Part shown: positions 1 through 7,661 of the stretch, in pieces
Layout: each line of letters starts with the position of its first letter
Numbering within the stretch: the stretch's first letter is position 1
Assembly: GCF_002368095.1 (NCBI RefSeq)
Contig: NZ_AP018227.1
Coordinates: 8,110,308-8,174,307 of the forward strand
Direction of reading: 5' to 3'
Source: Calothrix parasitica NIES-267
Lineage (GTDB): Bacteria; Cyanobacteriota; Cyanobacteriia; Cyanobacteriales; Nostocaceae
Length of the DNA stretch: 64,000 nt
Notes under the pieces: generated by a model
Told to the model about the DNA's origin: nothing
Database searches by the model: none
The model's input: the letters and a program-made list of their open reading frames with translations, nothing else
Position numbers and translations under genes: made by a program

Positions 1-29
1 GAAAGTGAATTCTTACCAGGGGAATAAAA

Positions 30-425
30 ATGAAAAAAGTAATGTTTGTCTGCAAAAAAAATTCTCGCCGTTCTCAAATGGCTGAAGCATTCGCTCGTAA
101 ATTTGGGGAAGGTAAAATTGTTGTTACCAGTTCGGGTTTAGAATCGAGTTTTGTAGACCCCAAAACTGTTGAAATTATGTCTGAGATTAGTATAGATATC
201 AGCCATCAGGAATCTAAAGCTTTGAGCGAATTTAATTCTGAAGATTACGATGCTGTTATTTCCTTGTGCGGTTGCGGCGTAAATTTACCTCCAGAATGGG
301 TGACAAGAGAAGTATTTGAAGATTGGCAATTAGAAGACCCAGAAGGTGGTGATATTGAGATATATCGACGTATTCGTGAAGAAGTAAAAGAAAGAGTGAT
401 GAAATTGATTGATGATTTAAGCTAG
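30..425 (+). CDS. arsC: arsenate reductase, low-MW phosphatase fold
   Basis: 131 aa. Reduces arsenate to arsenite in the cytoplasm. The N-terminal P-loop has the C-x5-R signature (Cys8 to Arg14), and the downstream CGC pair is Cys80/Cys82, which matches my memory of the cyanobacterial ArsC type (Synechocystis-like) that uses glutathione/glutaredoxin. The conserved block NLPPEW followed by EDWQLEDP supports the same assignment. Length is normal for the family. A purine-rich AGGGGA lies 8-13 nt before the ATG. Residue 13 is Arg where many relatives have Cys (NSCRS), which should not affect the three redox cysteines. It is the first gene in the window and probably continues an operon lying upstream (inference); the next gene is convergent. 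Confidence 0.9.
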   Translation: MKKVMFVCKKNSRRSQMAEAFARKFGEGKIVVTSSGLESSFVDPKTVEIMSEISIDISHQESKALSEFNSEDYDAVISLCGCGVNLPPEWVTREVFEDWQLEDPEGGDIEIYRRIREEVKERVMKLIDDLS

Positions 426-430
426 TAATA

Positions 431-493
431 AGTTAGGAGTTAGGAGTTAGGAGTTAGGAGTTAGGAGTTAGGAGTTATGAGTTATGAGTTAAT
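431..493. repeat. heptanucleotide tandem repeat (AGTTAGG)
   Basis: Six perfect AGTTAGG units, two AGTTATG variants and a final AGTTAAT follow the arsC stop codon directly. It resembles the short tandemly repeated (STRR) heptamers known from heterocystous cyanobacteria. Confidence 0.9.
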
Positions 494-504
494 AATTATT
501 GTAT

Positions 505-595
505 TTTCCTCATCTCCTTCTCTCCCTCTCTCCCTCTCTCCCCATCTCCCTCTCTCCCCATCTCCCTCTCTCCCTCTCTCCCCATCTCTTCCCTA
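505..595. repeat. pyrimidine tandem repeat (CCCATCTCCCTCTCT-like)
   Basis: An almost pure C/T tract built of repeating CTCCCTCT and CCCATCT blocks. It runs up to the stop codon of the following minus-strand gene. Any ORF read through it is low-complexity and not a gene. Confidence 0.8.
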
Positions 596-1618
596 AATGG
601 GTGAAATTAATAAACCAATTCCACCGATATAAAGAATTAGAATCAAAACGCTTTCAAAACCGATATTGGCAAAACCATATTTTTCACGCTGTAAAAGTCC
701 TAATAATAATACTCCTGTCATTAAAATAGTTAAAGAAATAACAAAAACTTGATTTTTAGAAATAACAGCATAAATAGAGCCACTGCGAAAAGCTATATCA
801 GAAAAAGCTAATAATAATAAATCAAAACAATTACCGCCAATAATACCTCCAACAGCTAACGTTAATGCTCCTTGTCTAACGGCTGCCACTGTAACTACAA
901 GTTCGGGTAAAGATGTTGATATTGCGGTAAATAAACCACCAACTAAAGATTCCGATAATCCAGTTTCAATTGCTATAAATACACCTGTTTGAGCAATTAA
1001 ATAACCAGCTAAAGCGAGAATTACAGCATAAAATAAAAACTCTAACCAAAGTCTGGTTAAACTAACATTAATATCTGTTATTTCTGCTGGTTCATCTAAT
1101 TCGGTTTTTTCCGTGTATCGCGGTTTCCACATTGGTTGTTCTTCAGCCTGAGAAACCAAACGCAGACCAAATAAATAAGCTCCAATAATGGCAAAAGTTG
1201 CTGGATGAATTCCCCAAACGCTAACTTGTGGACTAGAGCTAGCAAGCAAAGGAATAGTCAATAAAGACATCAGCAAAGTTCCCTGTATTAAATTAGCAAT
1301 CGAAGCAGCAGCATGTTCTAAATTAGCTTTACGATAAAACATATCGGCAATAGCTAACATTGCGGTTTGTGCTGCTATACCTCCAACCGCATTACTAACA
1401 GCTAATTCCGCATGACCTCCATAAGCAGCAGTCACAGAAGTCACAATCCCAGCCAAAGAAGTGCTACCACCAAGAAAAACAGCACCAACTACAGCTTCTC
1501 CCCAGCCGGTAGCATCTGCCAATTGGTCGGCAACTTTGCACATCCTAGTACCAACCAAACCAATTACAATTGCAGCGATGACAAATAGGGTAACACCAAC
1601 TGGCAGAGATTGAATCAC
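593..1618 (-). CDS. CaCA-family Na+/Ca2+-type cation exchanger
   Basis: 341 aa integral membrane antiporter. Two alpha-repeat regions are visible: GEAVVGAVFLGGSTSLAG in the N-half (residues ~39-56) and SLVGGLFTAISTSLPELV in the C-half, the second with the S-T-S-x-P-E motif of the cation site and a GNCFD tail. In the first repeat the usual acidic residue after STSL is replaced by Ala-Gly, so the two halves are not equivalent. About ten hydrophobic segments are present, with a hydrophilic central loop around residues 155-180. A GGAG lies 14 nt before the ATG. It is a single minus-strand gene with no operon partner. It could transport Ca2+, Na+ or K+ in exchange; the substrate cannot be read from sequence. 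Confidence 0.85.
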   Translation of the reverse strand: MIQSLPVGVTLFVIAAIVIGLVGTRMCKVADQLADATGWGEAVVGAVFLGGSTSLAGIVTSVTAAYGGHAELAVSNAVGGIAAQTAMLAIADMFYRKANLEHAAASIANLIQGTLLMSLLTIPLLASSSPQVSVWGIHPATFAIIGAYLFGLRLVSQAEEQPMWKPRYTEKTELDEPAEITDINVSLTRLWLEFLFYAVILALAGYLIAQTGVFIAIETGLSESLVGGLFTAISTSLPELVVTVAAVRQGALTLAVGGIIGGNCFDLLLLAFSDIAFRSGSIYAVISKNQVFVISLTILMTGVLLLGLLQREKYGFANIGFESVLILILYIGGIGLLISPI

Positions 1619-1760
1619 TATCTATTCTCCAAGATAAACATTTTAATTAAAGTTTTGTTTACTCAGATTAACAAAGTAATTTAATAAATGTATCCTCTTG
1701 ATGTTTATAACTTTAGATAGTTGTAATTTTTAATGGCAATTGCTAATTGTTAGTTGTTTA

Positions 1761-2177
1761 CTATTCAAAAACGTACTTTTGGGCAACTTTCCAGTAACGA
1801 GAAAATCGCTTGAGGTCGATAAAACCGTCGTATTCAAAAAATGGCTCTACTTCAAATATTTCTAATTCTTTTGAGCTTTCAATCTCATCACAAATAGTAT
1901 CAAAACGCGGACTGGGACTATCTGCTGTAACAACTGTATTTGCATCATGTTCTTTTGCAAAAGCTAAAACCTCTTTTGCTACATCACCACGACGAATCAC
2001 AACGGGTAATTCCAGCAAGCATTCGTAGATAAAAGTAATTCGTTTGAGGCTAATTTGCCATTCTTGAAGTAAAGCATCATCCCAAACCCAAACAGCTGGA
2101 GTGTTCGGATATTCATCAAGTGCGGGGTTTTTAGGGCTGAGACAGTCACCGTGTACCCAGATAATTTGGTTAGACAT
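1761..2177 (-). CDS. stand-alone photolyase N-terminal (alpha/beta) domain
   Basis: 138 aa. It starts with the beta-strand and loop typical of the photolyase/cryptochrome N-terminal Rossmann-like domain (IIWVHGDCLSPKNPAL, then PAVWVWDD), and has the later PVVIRRGDVAKEVLAFAKEH strand-helix unit and a VVTADSPSPRFD segment. It stops at about the point where a full photolyase would enter the linker to the FAD-binding helical domain. That second domain is encoded 3.75 kb upstream on the same strand (5928-6785). The two products probably form, or descend from, a two-subunit photolyase-like protein (inference). No catalytic flavin site is present in this half. Confidence 0.65.
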   Translation of the reverse strand: MSNQIIWVHGDCLSPKNPALDEYPNTPAVWVWDDALLQEWQISLKRITFIYECLLELPVVIRRGDVAKEVLAFAKEHDANTVVTADSPSPRFDTICDEIESSKELEIFEVEPFFEYDGFIDLKRFSRYWKVAQKYVFE

Positions 2178-2249
2178 ATAGTTTTAGATTGCGAACAAAT
2201 AAAAAGTCAATATTAAGATAAGAATAAAGTATATTTGAAAAAGTTAATA

Positions 2250-2762
2250 ATGTTTAGTTTAGATAGAGTCAAAACTTTAGCTCAATCTTATTCACCGCAG
2301 GAAATGTTCGCAGCTTTATTATGGCAGCGACGATTTAATTTATTTAATGGTGAAGAAGTTATCGCTGATTTATATAATAATCAAGAATTATGGGAAAGCT
2401 TTGTTTTTTGCAAACCTGTATACGCTCCAGATGAAGATGGATTAAGTTTTAATGGTTTGATTGATATTTTATTAGCTTTAGCAAATTCTCGTCCAGTAGC
2501 GGAAACTAATATTATTAAATTTATTGCTTATCCAGCAGACACTTTATATGTTTTGGCAGAAAACCAGGATACAACAGTTTCTCAATTGGTAGAATTAGGT
2601 AAAAAATGGCGGGCTGATGATGTTTATATTGATGATAAGAACAATGAAGAGTATGACTGGAAACTAAAGTCACTACTTAGATTAAAGTTAGAAGGTGGTA
2701 TTCATGATAAGAAAGTCAAGCAACGTAAGGATGCGGTAGTAATTTGTTATTGGTGGGATTAA
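2250..2762 (+). CDS. conserved hypothetical protein
   Basis: 170 aa from the ATG at 2250. A TTG at 2235 would add five residues (MKKLI) and has no better ribosome site, so I prefer the ATG. Soluble, no signal peptide or membrane segment, rich in Asp/Glu, ending in ICYWWD. I do not recognise a domain. It is divergent from the photolyase-domain gene (60-70 bp apart) and could share its promoter region. Confidence 0.6.
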   Translation: MFSLDRVKTLAQSYSPQEMFAALLWQRRFNLFNGEEVIADLYNNQELWESFVFCKPVYAPDEDGLSFNGLIDILLALANSRPVAETNIIKFIAYPADTLYVLAENQDTTVSQLVELGKKWRADDVYIDDKNNEEYDWKLKSLLRLKLEGGIHDKKVKQRKDAVVICYWWD

Positions 2763-2792
2763 TAACTTATATAGTTTCAACTCATACTTTTA

Positions 2793-2826
2793 AATGGTGC
2801 GTTGCGCTGCACGACAACACACCTTA
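2793..2826. repeat. dispersed GGTGCGTTGCGCTGCACG repeat
   Basis: Short palindromic repeat, closely matched by the block at 29389-29425. GTGCGTTGCGCTGCAC contains an internal inverted repeat. Related GGTGCGTTACGGCA copies lie at 12906 and 13058. Confidence 0.55.
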
Positions 2827-2869
2827 CAATCTCTAATACACTCTAAAAAATGGAAATAAGTGATTTTTA

Positions 2870-2980
2870 TTAACCAACAAAACCTGTAATTAACAATGGA
2901 ATCGCTATTAAAGCAAATATTATCAACACTACGGTTGCAGGGTCAATTTTGATAGTATTTTTATCTTCTTGTTGGCTCAT
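2870..2980 (-). CDS. small single-pass membrane protein (36 aa)
   Basis: An ATG at 2980 opens a 36-codon frame: a polar N-terminus (MSQQEDKNTIKIDPAT), then one unbroken hydrophobic segment of about 18 residues (VVLIIFALIAIPLLITGF) and a TAA stop. This is the standard shape of small cyanobacterial thylakoid or plasma-membrane subunits (about 35-45 aa), though I cannot name the complex. No Shine-Dalgarno is visible. It lies in an otherwise empty gap between two plus-strand genes. The support is the clean TM topology and charge bias, not homology. Confidence 0.5.
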   Translation of the reverse strand: MSQQEDKNTIKIDPATVVLIIFALIAIPLLITGFVG

Positions 2981-3061
2981 GTCACAAATTAAGGCAAAAT
3001 AAATTGTATAAATTCAGCTTACCTCCATAGCTGTTTATTTCTCAATCCCCTTTTAGAAATA

Positions 3062-3424
3062 ATGTCAATTCAAGTTTACGGTATTCCCAACTGCGGTACT
3101 TGTAAGAAAGCTTTTACATGGCTGCAAAATAATAATATTGAATACGAGTTTGTTAATACGAAAGAAAACCCACCCAGTAAAGAAATGATTGAAAACTGGG
3201 TAAAAAGTTTAACTTCTAAACCGATGCGAAATACTTCAGGACTATCTTATCGAGCATTAGGTGAGAAAAAGAAAACTTGGAGCGACGAACAATGGATAGA
3301 AGCTTTTTCTCAAGATGCGATGTTACTCAAACGTCCTTTGTTTGTCAAAGATGATAATGCTGTATTGGTGGGGTTTCGGGAGAAAGAAGAGGTGATAAAA
3401 GAAAAGTTAGGGAATATTAAATAA
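3062..3424 (+). CDS. Spx/ArsC-like thioredoxin-fold protein
   Basis: 120 aa. The N-terminus VYGIPNCGTCKKAFTWL has the C-x2-C redox motif (Cys11, Cys14) of the ArsC/Spx/YffB family; RPLFV with VLVGFREKE near the C-terminus matches the family's RPL and final strand-helix. Unrelated in fold to the arsC at 30-425. Function in these paralogs ranges from arsenate reduction to RNA polymerase binding (Spx); the sequence alone does not decide. It ends in a convergent arrangement with the permease gene, with a shared terminator hairpin between them. Confidence 0.8.
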   Translation: MSIQVYGIPNCGTCKKAFTWLQNNNIEYEFVNTKENPPSKEMIENWVKSLTSKPMRNTSGLSYRALGEKKKTWSDEQWIEAFSQDAMLLKRPLFVKDDNAVLVGFREKEEVIKEKLGNIK

Positions 3425-3436
3425 ATAAAGTCTTTT

Positions 3437-3506
3437 AGAAACCGGGTTTATTGTTGGTTAAGAACGATAATATTTGAGACTCCACTAATAGAAACCCGGT
3501 TTATTA
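3437..3506. terminator. bidirectional terminator between convergent genes
   Basis: GAAACCGGGTTTA at 3438 and its inverted partner TAAACCCGGTTTC (read on the minus strand of 3491-3503) form a 13-bp stem around a ~40-nt loop. It sits exactly between the ends of the Spx-like gene and the permease gene. Confidence 0.6.
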
Positions 3507-3530
3507 CATTTGAAAATTTGCTCTAAAAAA

Positions 3531-4868
3531 TTAACCGAAGAATCGAAATAATAAATAGATTGTCGCTGCAATCAACTGCAATACTGTAATTGGAATACTG
3601 TATTTGAGAAACCCTTTGAACGAAATACGTCTTCCGTATTGTTGAGCAATTCCAGCAGCGACAATATTAGAAGATGCTCCGACTAAAGTACCGTTTCCTC
3701 CTAAGCTAGCACCTAATAGCATGGCGTAAAATAAAGGCAATACCGACGGTGGTAATTGTCCTGAAAAATCCGATGCTAATACTTCTGTTCCGACTAATCC
3801 GACGTTAACTAAATACTGTTTTAACAAAGGTATCATTGCTACGACTAAAGGAATATTCGGCACTATACTTGATAGAATTCCGGTAATTATAAGTAATATT
3901 ATCGAGCCAAAAAATACATTTTTACCGATAGTTGTTGCTAGTATGGTCGCGAAACCATGAATTACTCCTGTCTTTTCCAATCCTCCGATTAAAACAAAAG
4001 TACTCATAAAGAATATCAAAGTACTCCAGTCGATATCGCGCAAAATATTGTTAACAGTATCAATTTTGCTTTGGTGAGATACAAGCATTGCTAAAGCAGC
4101 ACCAAGCAAAGCAACAGCAGCAGGTGAAATTGGAACGGGTAAATAATCACCAATTACAAAGAATATTAGTACAAAAGCGAATATCAAACCACCCATTGTT
4201 AAAGCTTCCGGGTGTTGAATTTGTGGATGAGGTATATATCTTAAATTATCTAATTTTGTGCGCCAAATTTTACGAAAAAGTACGGGTAATGTCAATGAGA
4301 CAACAGCAATTGCAATTACTCCTACCAAACTTAAACGAAGTAAATAATCACCAAAACTTAAATTAATCGCGTCGCTAACTAAAAATGTCACCGGGTCTCC
4401 GACTGAAGTTAATAATCCAGCGCTGTTAGCCACAAATACCATTAAAATCAACAAAGGAACAAAATTTACGCTTAATTCTTTCGCTATCGGTGGAATCAAA
4501 GGAGCCAATAACATCACTGTGGTAGCGTTAGGTAAAACAGCACAAATTGGAGTAGTCAGAGCAATAATTCCGATTAATAAGCGTTTACCCTCTCCTTTTA
4601 CTAAAAGAAGAATTTGCATTGCTAAATAATCAAAAACTTTTGTTGCTTCAAACGCTCTTACTAATACCATTACTCCGAAAAATAATGCTAACGTTCCGTG
4701 ACTTTGAGCAATGTATCCGATGGCTTCTTCCAAAGTCATGACGTTAGCAAAAACTAATAATAATGCTCCTAATAATGCTGCTACTGTTAGATTTATCCAT
4801 TCGGTCATGATTAAACCAATAACAGCAATAAATACGGTACTGCTTAACATTGCTTGCCAATGTGCCAT
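3531..4868 (-). CDS. ArsB/NhaD-type (ion transporter superfamily) permease
   Basis: 445 aa, about 11-12 membrane segments. Two inverted halves are visible: PNATTVMLLAPLIPPIA in the first and SSIVPNIPLVVAMIPLL in the second, the paired Pro/Asn hairpin motifs of the IT superfamily; GNGTLVGASSNIV near residue 395 is a typical substrate-site loop. Relatives export arsenite (ArsB), exchange Na+/H+ (NhaD) or carry dicarboxylates. The two ArsC-like genes nearby make arsenite plausible but are not in an operon with it. It faces a long leader region (4869-5400) with a structured block that could be its 5' UTR. Confidence 0.75.
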   Translation of the reverse strand: MAHWQAMLSSTVFIAVIGLIMTEWINLTVAALLGALLLVFANVMTLEEAIGYIAQSHGTLALFFGVMVLVRAFEATKVFDYLAMQILLLVKGEGKRLLIGIIALTTPICAVLPNATTVMLLAPLIPPIAKELSVNFVPLLILMVFVANSAGLLTSVGDPVTFLVSDAINLSFGDYLLRLSLVGVIAIAVVSLTLPVLFRKIWRTKLDNLRYIPHPQIQHPEALTMGGLIFAFVLIFFVIGDYLPVPISPAAVALLGAALAMLVSHQSKIDTVNNILRDIDWSTLIFFMSTFVLIGGLEKTGVIHGFATILATTIGKNVFFGSIILLIITGILSSIVPNIPLVVAMIPLLKQYLVNVGLVGTEVLASDFSGQLPPSVLPLFYAMLLGASLGGNGTLVGASSNIVAAGIAQQYGRRISFKGFLKYSIPITVLQLIAATIYLLFRFFG

Positions 4869-5010
4869 TACGTTGTTCCTTTGAATTTTGTGGTATTAGT
4901 TGGAGTTTTGGATTTATTTAATTGGGTCAAAATAAGTGTTAACTTTCACCTTTAATCCTTTTTATTAGTAATGGAAAACTTACTATCAATTTTTATTCTT
5001 GATAATAAAA

Positions 5011-5053
5011 AACCTCACCCTCAATCCCTCTCCAAAATAGCGGAGAGGGAAGC
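5011..5053 (-). repeat. core copy of the GGAGAGGGG hairpin repeat
   Basis: CCTCACCCTCAATCCCTCTCC ... GGAGAGGGA: the same core as in the four complete elements at 20.8, 26.6, 39.3 and 62.7 kb, here without recognisable terminal arms. Orientation is opposite to the copies at 6824 and 20819. Confidence 0.75.
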
Positions 5054-5344
5054 CGGATTATTTTTGTATCTTAATCTTTTTATAGATAAGATAATTTATT
5101 AAAAAAAACAGATACCTAGAGAAATCTGAAGGAAGAGGTTAAGAGATATAGCGATTTTTTAAGCAGTAAAAATTAGCATTTATAGAATTTAAAATGCTTA
5201 AGCTCTGTAATTTTTGTTTGAATTAGTGAAAATAATTATGCATGACAATTCACCAGGTAATAGTTAATAAAACAATTGACGCGAATGATATTAACCTGGG
5301 ATAGTGATGAAAACAGAACATATAAATGCTATTTCTCATCAATT

Positions 5345-5394
5345 CCCCTCGATGCCTACGAAGTTAGCTGACGGGCTAGGATTGAGAGGTATCC
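5345..5394 (-). other. GC-richer structured block, possible leader RNA
   Basis: In a very AT-rich gap this ~50-nt block can fold on the minus strand with CCTCTC (5389-5384) pairing with GAGGGG (5350-5345) around an internal TAGC/GCTA hairpin, plus a small GGAT/ATCC stem. It lies ~480 nt upstream of the permease start on the same strand. I could not assign it to a known riboswitch class; it may be a riboswitch, a relic or chance. Confidence 0.3.
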
Positions 5395-5565
5395 TTCTGA
5401 TTTAATAACTTTGAATAAGCTATAAATAAGATTTGCCCCTTTAACAATGGTTCCTCCGCTCCAGTTTTTATTAAGTAAGCTGGATTAGGCTGATTTTTGC
5501 TTGACGGAATTTATAATACAATTAGTTCACATAAATATAAAATCTATCTTAAGGCTTATTATTTT

Positions 5566-5730
5566 TTAGGTGTTTTTGAAACCTGATTTAAAAATTTGTT
5601 TGGATAAGTCTTCTAATGAATAAACAATTTTAATATCGGGACGTACTAAACTAGTTTGGATTTCTACGTCTTGTTTTCTGGGATAATTTGGATGAACTCC
5701 GATAAATAAAGGTTTAAAGGTAAAGATAAT
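5566..5730 (-). pseudogene. coding remnant, C-terminal fragment of unknown protein
   Basis: The minus strand carries an open 54-codon stretch without a start codon, ending in TAA at 5566. Its translation looks protein-like (KPLFIGVHPNYPRKQDVEI..., VRPDIKIVYSLEDL) rather than random, and upstream the frame is closed by a stop at 5731. I read it as the tail of a decayed gene. The family is not recognised. Confidence 0.35.
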
Positions 5731-5927
5731 TTAGATTAATCGTGTTGTAACCCAATACCGCAATTGCCAATTAATATTATAATTTTTGTTCGCATGGAAG
5801 ATTTTGGAAAATACCGATAACGCTATGTTAGATTACGGCGCAATGTAAATTATTAGTTATATTATTAAATTTTTGTGCGCCTACCCAACCTACATAATAT
5901 TACCTTTGACCTCTAACCTTTGACCTA

Positions 5928-6785
5928 TTACCTCTTCCCCCTCCTTTTCCCTTTCTGAAAACTCTGACTATTCGGCTTATTACTAAACTCTTTTTTAGGA
6001 AACAATTTCTCTTCTAACTGTTCGTAACTACCTTCAAAATCACAATTCCCATACAAGGGACATCGCTTACAGTAAACTCCGTCGGTATAACGCTCTAAAT
6101 TCTGACGGTTGAAGAAATAAGGTTTATGACTAAAGGTACTCGCTACCCATTGCCATGACATATTATTACTCGCTGGGTCACCATCTAGTAAATGCTCTAA
6201 AAACCATTTTGCCCCGGCTTGCCAGCGAATTCTCCGCCAATGTACGATATAGGCTGCTATCCACATGCGGATATGATTATGTAAATAACCAGTCTCTCGC
6301 AATTGCTGACTGAAGTTGTCAATGCAAACTAATCCCGTTGTACCTTCTCTTATTTCTTGGGGTAGTTCCGGAGCGTATTCTGCTACGCTAAAACCTGTTT
6401 TGTATTCTTCTCTATCTTCCCAAATTCCACCACCGTATTTAACATACAGTCTTTGCCAATAGTCTCTCCAACCTAATTCATTAACTAATTTTGCTGCATC
6501 ATTATCATTGCTAACTTTATTTAAAGCAAATTCTTTTACTTCTTTCAAACTAAGAACACCGTAACGGAGGTAAGCAGAAAGTCTGGTTACTGCTCCAGTT
6601 AAAAAATTACGTGTTTTTGCGTACTTTCTCGGATCTACTTTTTGTAATGCTTTTTCAGCAGCTTTGCGTCCACCTGGGGTTTCGCTGATGTGTTCGTCTC
6701 GTTCTGTTGCTTCGGGAAATTCTTGTTTGAGGTAATCTATCAATTCTTCGCGGTTAGAGAATTCGCGACGCATTTCGTTAGTCAT
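5928..6785 (-). CDS. stand-alone photolyase FAD-binding domain protein
   Basis: 285 aa. Contains the hallmark elements of the photolyase/cryptochrome helical FAD domain: LSAYLRYGVLS, GWRDYW, the TGYLHNHIRMWIAA helix, LLDGDPASNNMSWQWVAST. The alpha/beta N-terminal domain is absent; the protein starts only ~55 residues before the FAD domain. The C-terminal tail holds a C-x2-C-x5-C cluster (CKRCPLYGNC) that could bind a metal or Fe-S centre, followed by a basic Lys/Arg-rich end. The matching N-terminal domain is the separate gene at 1761-2177. Likely role: flavin-dependent photolyase-like DNA repair or light sensing, possibly as a heteromer (inference). Confidence 0.75.
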   Translation of the reverse strand: MTNEMRREFSNREELIDYLKQEFPEATERDEHISETPGGRKAAEKALQKVDPRKYAKTRNFLTGAVTRLSAYLRYGVLSLKEVKEFALNKVSNDNDAAKLVNELGWRDYWQRLYVKYGGGIWEDREEYKTGFSVAEYAPELPQEIREGTTGLVCIDNFSQQLRETGYLHNHIRMWIAAYIVHWRRIRWQAGAKWFLEHLLDGDPASNNMSWQWVASTFSHKPYFFNRQNLERYTDGVYCKRCPLYGNCDFEGSYEQLEEKLFPKKEFSNKPNSQSFQKGKRRGKR

Positions 6786-6823
6786 AAAAATTGAAAATTG
6801 GGTGATTGGGAATTGGCTATGAA

Positions 6824-6864
6824 ACCCCTCTCCGATGACTTGGAGAGGGGAAGGGGTGAGGTTT
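6824..6864 (+). repeat. core copy of the GGAGAGGGG hairpin repeat
   Basis: ACCCCTCTCC-gatgactt-GGAGAGGGGAAGGGGTGAGGTTT: perfect 10-bp core stem. No convincing terminal arms. It sits in the short divergent gap between the photolyase-domain gene and the transpeptidase gene. Confidence 0.75.
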
Positions 6865-6922
6865 ACCGCTGTGTTAAGTTTGATTCGCTAAAAAAAATAT
6901 ATTTATCTATTACCTGAATTTA

Positions 6923-7600
6923 ATGATTTCAAAATCTAAAAATCAAATTAAAATAATTTTGCTTTTAATTTTTAGCACGTTTGCACTATATTTTCTACTA
7001 GCTCGTTTAGGATTTATTTTCCCTCTAAGGGATGTTGCGGAAGTTTTATGTTTGAGGGAATGTGAATCACCACAAATAAGACATTCTGTTATTTCTGGAA
7101 ATCAATTACTTAATTACAGTCAAACAGTTGAGGAATTAATCGGAGAAAATATAGATAAAAGCAAAAGTTCAATTTTAATTGAAAAATCAAAGCATAGAAT
7201 CACGCTTTATTACAATCAAAAGCCAATTAAATCTTATCCTGTGGTTTTTGGTAGCAGTCCACGAGGAGATAAGTTTAAAGAAGGTGATAGACGTACTCCA
7301 GAAGGTATCTTTCGTATAAAAGATTTATATCCTCATCCTTCATGGTCAAAGTTTATCTGGTTGGATTATCCTAATGCTGCATCTTGGAGGAAGCATTTTC
7401 AAGCTAAAACTACGGGTGAAATTTCTTGGTTTGATTCGATTGGGGGTGAGGTGGGTATTCATGGTGTACCCCAAGGAAGCGATGAAATGATTGATAATAA
7501 AAATAATTGGACTTGGGGTTGTCCGTCGTTGAAAAATCAAGATGTGGATGAATTATATAAGGCGGTAAAAATAGGTACATTAATAGAAGTTGTTCCTTAA
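6923..7600 (+). CDS. L,D-transpeptidase (YkuD family), membrane-anchored
   Basis: 225 aa. An N-terminal signal-anchor (residues ~9-29) places the enzyme in the periplasm, followed by a short linker and the YkuD domain (~84-225). The catalytic signature is complete: GIHG with His180 and, twenty residues on, TWGCPSL with the nucleophile Cys200 in the S/T/W-x-G-C context. The GDRRTPEGIFRI segment is the usual substrate-side strand. It would cross-link peptidoglycan stem peptides 3-3 or attach proteins to the wall. Nearby wall genes (VanW, MurJ) fit this but are not in the same operon. Confidence 0.85.
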   Translation: MISKSKNQIKIILLLIFSTFALYFLLARLGFIFPLRDVAEVLCLRECESPQIRHSVISGNQLLNYSQTVEELIGENIDKSKSSILIEKSKHRITLYYNQKPIKSYPVVFGSSPRGDKFKEGDRRTPEGIFRIKDLYPHPSWSKFIWLDYPNAASWRKHFQAKTTGEISWFDSIGGEVGIHGVPQGSDEMIDNKNNWTWGCPSLKNQDVDELYKAVKIGTLIEVVP

Positions 7601-7661
7601 CGTCTGGGTAATAATATAATTTATCCCATGCCCAATTCCTAATTCCCTATGCCCAAATATT

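Larger units (their letters stand above)
4869..5565. other. AT-rich gap, no gene
   Basis: No credible coding frame on either strand. It contains a core-only copy of the GGAGAGGG hairpin repeat (5011-5053) and one GC-richer structured block (5345-5394), described separately. Confidence 0.6.

Noticed and set aside
433-600. CRISPR array
   Set aside because: Repeats are directly adjacent 7-15 bp units with no spacers.
499-729. 76-residue ORF over the pyrimidine repeat
   Set aside because: Its first half is only Leu/Ser/Pro repeats from the tandem tract and it overlaps the cation-exchanger gene antisense.
5345-5394. Fluoride riboswitch from the GATGCCTAC string
   Set aside because: The short string matches, but the upstream pairing needed for that class is not found.
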